From Patescibacteria group bacterium (GTDB lineage Bacteria; Patescibacteriota; Patescibacteriia; UBA9934): a DNA stretch of 5,968 bases. The DNA lies in assembly GCA_018896835.1 (NCBI GenBank), contig JAHILS010000018.1, forward strand, positions 1 to 5,968. The letters are read 5' to 3'. The position numbers and the translations under genes are program-made. Below the pieces are notes generated by a model, which was not told the origin of the DNA, searched no databases, and saw nothing but the letters and a program-made list of their open reading frames with translations. Below, one piece after another: positions 1 to 4,606 of this stretch (its first letter is position 1; each line of letters begins with the position of its first letter).

Positions 1-12
1 GAGGGACTTTTT

Positions 13-47
13 ACGAGTTCGTCAAGTTTGATGAACTCGTAATTTTT
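13..47 (+). terminator. Hairpin plus T-run, terminator-like, for a plus-strand gene left of the window
   Basis: ACGAGTTC at 13-20 pairs with GAACTCGT at 33-40. Pairing continues inward through one G-T pair and TCA/TGA, giving about 12 pairs around a 4-nt loop. On the plus strand the stem is followed by AATTTTTATT, the usual layout of an intrinsic terminator. On the minus strand the stem is followed by AAAAAG, so it is not a good terminator for the 74-residue gene that ends at 56. I infer a convergent plus-strand gene ending just outside the window. Confidence 0.55.
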
Positions 48-55
48 ATTATAAT

Positions 56-280
56 TTATAATTTAAAGTCAAGCTTTTGGCGTAGGGTTTCTATTTGTTG
101 ACCAGCTCTATTTAATCCAGAAACTATTTCTCGAGCTTCTGGGTCCAAAATAGCTTCTGATTCTTTATTTCTATTCTCTCGTTCCCGCACCGCCCAAAAC
201 TCAGTCGCAGTCTTCGACCGCCCTTCTGGATTGGTTTCTTTTGAAAATTGACGTAAAAAGCTAGGCATTCGTTCACTCAT
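56..280 (-). CDS. Small hypothetical protein, 74 aa
   Basis: I do not recognise this protein. It is short and very rich in charged residues, with no hydrophobic segment, so a soluble helical protein is likely. Residues 44-74 (ILDPEAREIVSGLNRAGQQ onward to the KLDFKL end) could form an amphipathic helix or short coiled coil. The ATG at 280 is the first start in frame; a second Met at residue 5 is an alternative. There is no Shine-Dalgarno sequence, but a perfect TATAAT lies 12 nt upstream of the ATG. It follows the methyltransferase gene on the same strand after a 67-nt gap and may have its own promoter. The open frame, AT-rich codon use matching its neighbours and the -10 box favour a real gene, but no family supports it. 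Confidence 0.5.
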   Translation of the reverse strand: MSERMPSFLRQFSKETNPEGRSKTATEFWAVRERENRNKESEAILDPEAREIVSGLNRAGQQIETLRQKLDFKL

Positions 281-292
281 AGGATTATTCTA

Positions 293-298
293 ATTATA
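293..298 (-). promoter_or_regulatory. Candidate -10 box for the 74-aa gene
   Basis: The minus strand reads TATAAT, an exact consensus, with 12 nt between it and the ATG at 280. No convincing -35 hexamer lies 16-18 nt upstream. If used, transcription would start about 6 nt before the ATG. The box sits in an ATATAC-AA-GTATAT palindrome (296-309). Confidence 0.35.
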
Positions 299-347
299 TA
301 CAAGTATATCAGAATATTTGTTAATTTAGACAGGCTCGTAACAGTAT

Positions 348-995
348 TTATCTCTTTTGACCCACAAAACAATAATAGTCTTTACTGTCTTTCCATTGAT
401 TCAAGATTTTGAAATCCTTGAAATGTTTTTGAATTAGCGTCTTATTATAAATGAAGTGGGTCAAACCTTGTTCGTTACCTTTTGTCGGTTTATATGTATT
501 TGGCGCGATTTGCCTAGCTGTCTTGACCAGAAATAATCTTACCCTTCCGTTTGATAGTCGGCCGCATAATGTAATAAATACTAGTCCACCTGGTTTTAAA
601 ATACGTTTTATTTCATCTATCGCTTTTAGTATTTGTTTTTCTGTTCCATGCTGTAAAACCTGGACGCTGATAATAGCGTCGAACGATTCATCTTGATATG
701 AGAATTTATTATAAATACTACCGACAGCTAGATCTGCTTTGATTTTATTTTTCGATAAATCTTTTTTTATGAGCTTCAAACCTTCTGGAGCAAGATCCAA
801 ACCAGATAAATTGAAATTCTTCTTTGCAAGATAAATTAAATTCCTTCCAGCCCCACATCCAAGATCAAGCACATCATTAACATTATGTTTAGTAAAAAGC
901 TTAATAACTTTATCTATATCCTCATGAGGTTTGAGAATATTATAATATCCATAAGCCTCGCCTTCGTCCTTATAAATTTTATTCCATTGATTCAT
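348..995 (-). CDS. Class I SAM-dependent methyltransferase, substrate unknown
   Basis: A 215-residue protein with a seven-beta-strand methyltransferase fold. Motif I is VLDLGCGAG at residues 42-50 (SAM binding). The acidic residue that binds the ribose is D67 in GLDLAP. SFDAIISVQVLQH at 104-116 is the motif IV/strand 4 region, and RILKPGG at 131-137 is the usual loop before strand 5. The N-terminus (WNKIYKDEGEAYGYYNILKP) and overall size resemble Methyltransf_11/25 and TehB-like small-molecule methyltransferases. The acceptor cannot be read from the sequence. The ATG at 995 is the first in frame; upstream is only a weak GAAG placed too close. It lies 169 nt downstream of arsM, beyond a repeat island and hairpin, so it is probably a separate transcript from the extended -10 at 1004-1012. 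It lacks the cysteine set of ArsM, so it is not a second arsenite methylase. Confidence 0.88.
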   Translation of the reverse strand: MNQWNKIYKDEGEAYGYYNILKPHEDIDKVIKLFTKHNVNDVLDLGCGAGRNLIYLAKKNFNLSGLDLAPEGLKLIKKDLSKNKIKADLAVGSIYNKFSYQDESFDAIISVQVLQHGTEKQILKAIDEIKRILKPGGLVFITLCGRLSNGRVRLFLVKTARQIAPNTYKPTKGNEQGLTHFIYNKTLIQKHFKDFKILNQWKDSKDYYCFVGQKR

Positions 996-1003
996 ACTTC
1001 AAA

Positions 1004-1012
1004 ATTCTACCA
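1004..1012 (-). promoter_or_regulatory. Candidate extended -10 promoter for the methyltransferase gene
   Basis: The minus strand reads TGG-TAGAAT, an extended -10 (TGn) with five of six bases matching TATAAT, ending 8 nt before the ATG at 995. There is no good -35 hexamer. The predicted transcript would begin within one or two bases of the start codon, that is, leaderless. It adjoins the repeat copy that begins at 1014. Confidence 0.3.
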
Positions 1013-1013
1013 C

Positions 1014-1034
1014 AATCCCACATTTCTGCACTTT
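1014..1034. repeat. Direct repeat, left copy
   Basis: A 21-nt unit, AATCCCA[C/T]ATTTCTGCACTTT, occurs here and again at 1081-1101 in the same orientation with one C/T difference. The two copies start 67 nt apart and flank the inverted-repeat unit at 1044-1068. No coding frame explains them. Confidence 0.8.
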
Positions 1035-1043
1035 ATTTAAAAT

Positions 1044-1068
1044 AAATCCGTTATCCGGACCTGACCCC
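1044..1068 (-). repeat. Dispersed repeat unit, minus-strand copy (GGGGTCAGGTC type)
   Basis: Read on the minus strand this is GGGGTCAGGTC followed by CGGATAACGGATTT. It matches the plus-strand unit at 4572-4596 in 23 of 25 positions; both differences are C/T transitions. The two copies are therefore inverted relative to each other, about 3.5 kb apart. Short units with GGTCAGGTC-like cores are, as I recall, often seen near REP-associated tyrosine transposases; no transposase is present here. Confidence 0.8.
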
Positions 1069-1080
1069 TTATTACTTTAT

Positions 1081-1101
1081 AATCCCATATTTCTGCACTT
1101 T
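1081..1101. repeat. Direct repeat, right copy
   Basis: Second copy of the 21-nt unit described at 1014-1034, 20 of 21 bases identical. It lies immediately before the GC-rich hairpin at 1115-1145. Confidence 0.8.
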
Positions 1102-1114
1102 TTATAAACGAAAT

Positions 1115-1145
1115 GCCCGCCGAGCTTAGTAGGCTACAGGCGGGC
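1115..1145 (-). terminator. GC-rich hairpin downstream of arsM, possible terminator or palindromic repeat
   Basis: GCCCGCC (1115-1121) pairs with GGCGGGC (1139-1145); inside, AGC (1123-1125) pairs with GCT (1133-1135). It is strikingly GC-rich against AT-rich surroundings. It lies 19 nt past the arsM stop codon. On the minus strand the stem is followed by ATTTCGTTTATA, only moderately T-rich, so termination is possible but not certain. Its composition and place in a repeat island also suit a dispersed palindromic repeat. Confidence 0.5.
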
Positions 1146-1164
1146 GGGTCTGAACATATTTTTA

Positions 1165-1881
1165 TTACTTAATCGCTTTAACCGACAAGCTTTCTAGATT
1201 AATTCCCGAGTACTGTTGTTTACTGATGTCTTTGTTTTCTTTTTTTATTTCAACAGCAAAGCCTGCGTTGCGGATTTTTTCTAGGTAATTTTCTTTTGGC
1301 AAAGCGCCGGCCACGCATCCAGTTAAAAGCTCCGGATTTTGTTTTTGCTCTGGGGTAAGGTCTCCAAGTAAAACAATATCAGAAAGATACAAGGCCCCTC
1401 CATGTTTGAGGACTCGGTGCGCTTCTTGAAAAACTTTATCTTTATCTGGAGCGAGGTTGATAACGCAGTTGCTGATAATTACATCGATTGTCTCATCGTT
1501 GATTGGCAAGTCTTCAATGTCGCCAAGGACAAACTCCACGTTTTTAACATCAAGCTTGCTTGCATTCTGTTTTGCTTTGGTGATCATCTCCTCGGTCATA
1601 TCCACTCCTATCACCTTGCCTTTGGATCCAACTTTTCTTTGCGCTAAAAAGACATCAAACCCAGCGCCACAGCCAAGATCAAGCACAACATCACCTTCCT
1701 TTATTTCACCAATCGCTGTTGGATTTCCACACCCAAGACCAAGATTTGCGTCAGAAAGTTGCGTGATGTCAGTTTGGCTGTATCCAATTTGCGTGGCCAC
1801 ATTCTTACATTTACAACCGCAGCTATTTGTCTTGGCAATCTTAGCATAGCCTTGTTTCACAATATTTTTAACATCACTCAT
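1165..1881 (-). CDS. arsM: Arsenite S-adenosylmethionine methyltransferase ArsM
   Basis: A 238-residue cytoplasmic enzyme expected to transfer methyl groups from SAM to trivalent arsenic, giving methylated and eventually volatile or exportable arsenicals. SAM motif I is VVLDLGCGAGFDVFLA (65-80), with the acidic residue D94 in GVDM and D121 after strand 3. The cysteines that bind As(III) in the family are present: C51 in LGLGCGNP, C139 in ISNCVINL and C189 in LLTGCVAGALP. An extra N-terminal cluster, C21-G-C23-K-C25, is seen in many bacterial ArsMs. Length is normal for short bacterial forms. The ATG overlaps the stop of the upstream DKNYY gene as ATGA, with no Shine-Dalgarno sequence, so translation is probably coupled. 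Expression would follow the promoter at 3441-3469 and possibly the marR promoter. It looks intact and active. Confidence 0.93.
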   Translation of the reverse strand: MSDVKNIVKQGYAKIAKTNSCGCKCKNVATQIGYSQTDITQLSDANLGLGCGNPTAIGEIKEGDVVLDLGCGAGFDVFLAQRKVGSKGKVIGVDMTEEMITKAKQNASKLDVKNVEFVLGDIEDLPINDETIDVIISNCVINLAPDKDKVFQEAHRVLKHGGALYLSDIVLLGDLTPEQKQNPELLTGCVAGALPKENYLEKIRNAGFAVEIKKENKDISKQQYSGINLESLSVKAIK

Positions 1882-3428
1882 ATTTGCGGGTTGAAATCTA
1901 TAGTTTTAATAATCTCATTAAAAAGTTCTTTTGATGCCTCATCCTCTGTAGTCATGGTAAAGTCAAAACGATAAAAACCAACGCTTTGTTCATCTTGATT
2001 TCTAATAATAAGCTGGCTTGTATCTCCAGTAATTTTTTCTGCTGAAAATCCATCTTGATTTATAAAACTTGATACTCTACCTAAGTAGTCAATTTCAGGA
2101 AGGATTGCATTTCTTGTGGAAAACTTTAGCAATGCAACCATTCCTTCTATTGTACACGACGTACCTCCGTCCAATGCTTCTTGACATGTTTGTGCATAAT
2201 CATCTTTATCATAAAACAAAATCATCGAACCGGTTCCACCGTCTATGCTTCCAAAGTAAATCCAGTTTGACGGATGTTGAAAACTAACATTTGGACCAAT
2301 ACCAACATCTCTGACACTATTAAATAAATATTTTCCATTATTGCTTATCTCGTATCTGTATGAAGCGCCTATTAAGGTATGATTTGATGTTGCTAAGAAT
2401 AACATTTGGTATTCCCCGTATTTATCAGTAACGAAAAACGTAATTGAATTATCATCCTGTTCGCCAACCTCGATATTGATTGTTGAAATATCGAAATTAT
2501 CGATTCTAAATTCATTCATTGGATCTGTGTAATAAAGCGCGTTTATGTCAATATAAAACCGTCCCTCTAATCCTGTTTCTACATTGAGTTTTTTAAAAGT
2601 ATTAGGATCAGCTTCCGCAATAACATTTTCAAAAAAATACACATTATCAGCATCTTTTGAAAAGGGCGCTTCAATTATTTCAAAGGTGTCTGCGTCTGCT
2701 TGGTCTATAGCAGCTAGGCAGGACCACTCATACGCATAACATGGACCAATAATTTTATTGGAGTCTGTTGCATAATATCCGTCAATTGAACTAAAGCTTT
2801 CTGCGTTAATACCCTCCAGTACGACGTTCCACATTGTTCCAAGACCAAATGTTGTGTAAACGTGAAAAGCATCTTTTGCAAAAGGGACAGAATTCAGTTC
2901 TTTGAATGTATCAAGGTCAACTATTTGATCTTGAACGTATGAATGATTCTTATCTTGACCGGTAAAAACATGATCCATGGGTACAATGAACGTTTCTGGA
3001 TCTGCACCATCAACTACTTCTGGTGTGCTGTTTATTCTCGGTTCTTTGAAATAAACAAAATTATTATTTTTAATATACTCCACTGACCAAAAATCGGTTC
3101 CTACATATTCAAACCCCGCTGTGTCAATATTTTTAAAGACCGTGTAATTATCTACTGCATATTTGTAATAAACATTGTTTTTATCAATGGCATATTCATT
3201 ATTTATAACTCGAAAACTATCTACATCCGCTTCTGGAATTTCATATCCAATCCAATTAAACGGAGTTTGTATTTTGTCCGGTAATAAAACTGTCTCATCT
3301 TCACTTATAAGATCGCTTAAAGTGTCGTCAATTCCACTAAAAAAAATTAAATAAGCTAATAAAAAAGCAGTCAGGCCGAGCAAGCAAATACTTGTCAATA
3401 TTACAGTTTTAAATACGTTTATCTTCAT
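1878..3428 (-). CDS. Membrane-anchored DKNYY-repeat protein
   Basis: A 516-residue protein with a short basic N-terminus and one hydrophobic helix (about 8-30, ending AFLLAYLIFFSG), so an uncleaved signal anchor with the bulk outside the cytoplasm is likely. The middle carries DKNYY-type repeats (function of the family unknown): YAIDKNNVYYKY (79-90), FAKDAFHVY (183-191), FSKDADNVYFF (256-266), with interleaved DADTFE, ADPETF and ADPNTFKKL segments. The C-terminal part, about 380-516, begins VSFQHPSNW and ends with KELFNEIIKTIDF; this resembles the PsbP-like domains of CPR surface proteins, a tentative call. Cysteine pairs C230/C237 and C415/C425 could form disulfides outside the membrane. The first ATG is used; there is no Shine-Dalgarno and the predicted leader is about 6 nt. 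The stop codon overlaps the arsM start (ATGA). A role in arsenic handling is suggested only by this linkage. Confidence 0.85.
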   Translation of the reverse strand: MKINVFKTVILTSICLLGLTAFLLAYLIFFSGIDDTLSDLISEDETVLLPDKIQTPFNWIGYEIPEADVDSFRVINNEYAIDKNNVYYKYAVDNYTVFKNIDTAGFEYVGTDFWSVEYIKNNNFVYFKEPRINSTPEVVDGADPETFIVPMDHVFTGQDKNHSYVQDQIVDLDTFKELNSVPFAKDAFHVYTTFGLGTMWNVVLEGINAESFSSIDGYYATDSNKIIGPCYAYEWSCLAAIDQADADTFEIIEAPFSKDADNVYFFENVIAEADPNTFKKLNVETGLEGRFYIDINALYYTDPMNEFRIDNFDISTINIEVGEQDDNSITFFVTDKYGEYQMLFLATSNHTLIGASYRYEISNNGKYLFNSVRDVGIGPNVSFQHPSNWIYFGSIDGGTGSMILFYDKDDYAQTCQEALDGGTSCTIEGMVALLKFSTRNAILPEIDYLGRVSSFINQDGFSAEKITGDTSQLIIRNQDEQSVGFYRFDFTMTTEDEASKELFNEIIKTIDFNPQI

Positions 3429-3440
3429 ATGTCTAGTAAA

Positions 3441-3469
3441 ATTACAAAATATAGATTCTTGAAGGTCAA
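3441..3469 (-). promoter_or_regulatory. Sigma70-like promoter for the DKNYY-arsM pair
   Basis: On the minus strand, -35 TTGACC (3464-3469) and -10 TGTAAT (3441-3446) each match consensus in five of six bases, with a 17-bp spacer. The -35 overlaps the TGA stop of marR. The expected start near 3434 leaves about 6 nt before the ATG at 3428. TTGA-AGG-TCAA on the plus strand (3459-3469) overlaps the -35 and resembles the inner arms of the marR operator, but with a 3-nt rather than 4-nt centre. Confidence 0.6.
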
Positions 3470-3903
3470 CTCATTAATATACTACCACCAATACGAGAAA
3501 GAAGAATTGATGATGATGAAATGTCGCTCGCTTTTTCATTTGAGCTGATTTCTTCTGCAAACTCGGTAAATCTTAAAAGTGCGTCATCGAACTTTTCTTT
3601 TCCACCTTTTGAAAGAGAAACAGACTTCACCCGCGCATCGTCACTAACTGAGCTGGTATTGATAAGTCCAATTTTTTCCATTGGTAAAAGCATACGGGTA
3701 ATTCCAGAGGCAGTCACGCCAATCTTTTCTGCCAAATCCACCCGACGCATGGTCTGGTTATCCGCTCGATCTAAATAAAACAACAATAAAAACTCGTTAA
3801 ATCCGATGCCATTACCCATACCTCGATCAAATCGTTTGATCAAAATAGACTGAGTTCTGGCTAAATTTAGAAGAAAATTAACATTCTCACTTATTTCATT
3901 CAT
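3466..3903 (-). CDS. MarR-family transcriptional regulator
   Basis: A 145-residue winged-helix repressor, the normal MarR length, expected to act as a dimer. An N-terminal helix (about 5-27) for dimerisation is followed by FNEFLLLFYLDRA (35-47). The helix-turn-helix is MRRVDLAEKIGVTASGITRMLLPMEKIGLI (52-81), with the recognition helix near TASGITRMLLPME. The beta wing shows the family pattern D89-A-R91-x5-LSKGGKEKF. The C-terminal dimer helix is short and serine-rich. There are no cysteines, so direct thiol binding of arsenic or oxidant sensing through Cys is unlikely; the ligand is unknown. It has its own promoter with an overlapping dyad operator, implying autorepression, and lies just upstream of the DKNYY-arsM pair, whose promoter overlaps its stop codon. 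The usual regulator of arsM operons is ArsR, which this is not. Confidence 0.9.
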   Translation of the reverse strand: MNEISENVNFLLNLARTQSILIKRFDRGMGNGIGFNEFLLLFYLDRADNQTMRRVDLAEKIGVTASGITRMLLPMEKIGLINTSSVSDDARVKSVSLSKGGKEKFDDALLRFTEFAEEISSNEKASDISSSSILLSRIGGSILMS

Positions 3904-3918
3904 AACATTTCAATTATT

Positions 3919-3936
3919 TACTTGACTGCTCAAGTA
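3919..3936. promoter_or_regulatory. Dyad operator, likely MarR binding site
   Basis: TACTTGACTGCTCAAGTA is a perfect 7+4+7 inverted repeat, the size expected for a MarR dimer. It overlaps the marR -10 box (3933-3938) and the predicted transcription start, so bound regulator would block its own promoter. A half-site TCAAGT recurs at 3957-3962 over the -35. Confidence 0.75.
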
Positions 3937-3960
3937 TATCGCAATCAAAAATCAGGTCAA
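3933..3960 (-). promoter_or_regulatory. Sigma70-like promoter of marR
   Basis: Minus-strand -35 TTGACC (3955-3960) and -10 TATACT (3933-3938), each five of six matches, spaced 16 bp. The start should fall near 3926, giving a leader of about 23 nt to the ATG at 3903. The operator dyad covers the -10 and start region. Confidence 0.7.
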
Positions 3961-3969
3961 GTTTTTATA

Positions 3970-4046
3970 CTACTTCTTGCCCTGACATCTTAAACAAAAG
4001 TGTGTCCCCGGCCGGCTAGTTTAGCCTTTATTATATCTTCTATTCA
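3970..4046 (-). pseudogene. Relic of the 3' end of a second mutM/fpg-like gene
   Basis: The minus strand encodes, in one frame, EDIIKAKLAGRG (4040 to about 4009) and, after a one-base shift between 4008 and 4009, THFCLRCQGKK and a TAG stop (3970-3972). Joined, this reads KLAGRG-THFCLRCQ, the end of the Fpg zinc finger; the intact mutM at 4607 ends KLAGRGTHLCPKCQTI. DNA identity to the intact copy is about 24 of 27 positions from CTA to TGT with one missing base, falling to about three quarters over 48 nt. A TGA at 4044-4046 occupies the place of the second zinc-finger cysteine, eight residues before KLAGRG as in many Fpgs. Nothing upstream is recognisable, because the MazG-like gene stops at 4052. 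This is a dead remnant. Confidence 0.75.
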
Positions 4047-4051
4047 CCTTG

Positions 4052-4372
4052 CTATTTTTCTATCCGTGAAAACCACTTAGCCTCAATTTCCTTTTCAATA
4101 TCTATTCCTTCATTTTTTGCAAAAAGGAGAAGAAAGCAAAATACATCTGCAAATTCCTGTGAAAATAGTTGTTTGACCTCATCTTTATTTTTCCCCTTTT
4201 GTCTTCCCCTATCTGTAAGCATTAAATACGCCTGCATACACTCACCCCATTCTTCTGTTATTTTAAAAGGATAATAGTCTCTATCAACTTTGATCTCGGG
4301 GAATTCCTCCTGGTATTGCTTCATCACCATTTGTGATTTTTCTGTCAATTCTTCTAAAAGATTTTTGTTCAT
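4052..4372 (-). CDS. MazG-like nucleotide pyrophosphohydrolase
   Basis: A 106-residue, mostly helical protein of the all-alpha NTP pyrophosphatase (MazG/dUTPase-2) superfamily, which hydrolyses NTPs or dNTPs to the monophosphate and pyrophosphate and often cleans non-standard nucleotides. The metal-binding signature is visible as E40-E41-x-x-E44 (TEEWGE) and, 28 residues further, E73-x-x-D76 (EFADV), matching EExxE...ExxD. The following hydrophobic helix FCFLLLFAKNEGIDIEKEI and the K99-W100-x-x-R103 tail are typical. It is a single-domain form, unlike two-domain MazG. The ATG at 4372 has no Shine-Dalgarno sequence and stands 14 nt after a perfect palindrome that looks like a terminator, so how it is transcribed is unclear. 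The exact substrate cannot be told. Confidence 0.82.
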   Translation of the reverse strand: MNKNLLEELTEKSQMVMKQYQEEFPEIKVDRDYYPFKITEEWGECMQAYLMLTDRGRQKGKNKDEVKQLFSQEFADVFCFLLLFAKNEGIDIEKEIEAKWFSRIEK

Positions 4373-4386
4373 ATTTTTATAAATAG

Positions 4387-4414
4387 AAAAATAAGCGGAC
4401 GTCCGCTTATTTTT
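4387..4414. terminator. Perfect 28-nt palindrome with T-runs on both strands
   Basis: Arms AAAAATAAGCGGAC and GTCCGCTTATTTTT are exact complements centred between 4400 and 4401. Each strand ends in a run of Ts, so it could terminate transcription from either side. On the minus strand it contains the TAA stop of the 21-residue ORF and lies 14 nt ahead of the MazG-like start codon, so it may act as a terminator with readthrough or as an attenuator. A protein-binding dyad is the alternative. Confidence 0.7.
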
Positions 4415-4472
4415 TCTTCACTGATTTCTTAGGTTTCTTTACTTCCTTTCGAGCATTTTTACCTTTAGCCAT
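4407..4472 (-). CDS. 21-residue lysine-rich peptide ORF
   Basis: Starting at the ATG at 4472 the frame gives MAKGKNARKEVKKPKK followed by SVKKK and a TAA that lies within the palindromic terminator. Ten of 21 residues are lysine and one is arginine, so a nucleic-acid or ribosome contact is conceivable, but I do not recognise a family. The immediate terminator favours a real transcript end. There is no Shine-Dalgarno sequence; a TATAAA lies about 28 nt upstream with a poor -35. The same frame stays open for 28 more codons upstream (to a TGA at 4557-4559) with no ATG, GTG or TTG, so the peptide could be the tail of a longer gene that lost its start. Such short ORFs arise easily in AT-rich DNA. 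Confidence 0.4.
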   Translation of the reverse strand: MAKGKNARKEVKKPKKSVKKK

Positions 4473-4571
4473 ATTGTTTGGATGTTTAGATTTATTTTGA
4501 TTTATAGCGCCAACAAAACGAGCACGTAATGGAACGGATTTTACTGACTTATAATATCACATGTGGATAAT

Positions 4572-4596
4572 GGGGTCAGGTCTGGATAATGGATTT
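4572..4596 (+). repeat. Dispersed repeat unit, plus-strand copy (GGGGTCAGGTC type)
   Basis: GGGGTCAGGTC followed by TGGATAATGGATTT; inverted partner of 1044-1068 with 23 of 25 identical bases. Locally the 11-bp core is flanked by a direct repeat TGGATAAT at 4564-4571 and 4583-4590. It sits 10 nt past the mutM stop codon, between mutM and the lysine-rich ORF. Confidence 0.8.
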
Positions 4597-4606
4597 TTGA
4601 TTATTA

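Noticed and set aside
451..696. Plus-strand open frame of 81 aa with a hydrophobic start
   Set aside because: Antisense to the methyltransferase; hydrophobicity comes from complementing lysine and asparagine-rich codons.
348..995. Second ArsM or TehB assignment for the methyltransferase
   Set aside because: It lacks the ArsM cysteines, and TehB cannot be separated from other small class I methyltransferases by eye.
1014..1101. CRISPR array
   Set aside because: Only two 21-nt units, 46 nt of spacer that contains a dispersed repeat, and no cas gene nearby.
1402..1849. Plus-strand open frames of 81 and 130 aa opposite arsM
   Set aside because: They are antisense to a well-supported arsM with all catalytic cysteines; their products have no recognisable pattern.
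3970..4046. Independent small zinc-ribbon gene
   Set aside because: No start codon is available and the two halves of the KLAGRG-THFC motif are in different frames, so a decayed mutM tail fits better.
4044..4046. TGA recoded as an amino acid, since it falls where a zinc-finger Cys is expected in the mutM relic
   Set aside because: The relic is already frameshifted, and TGA acts as a normal stop at the ends of the DKNYY and marR genes.
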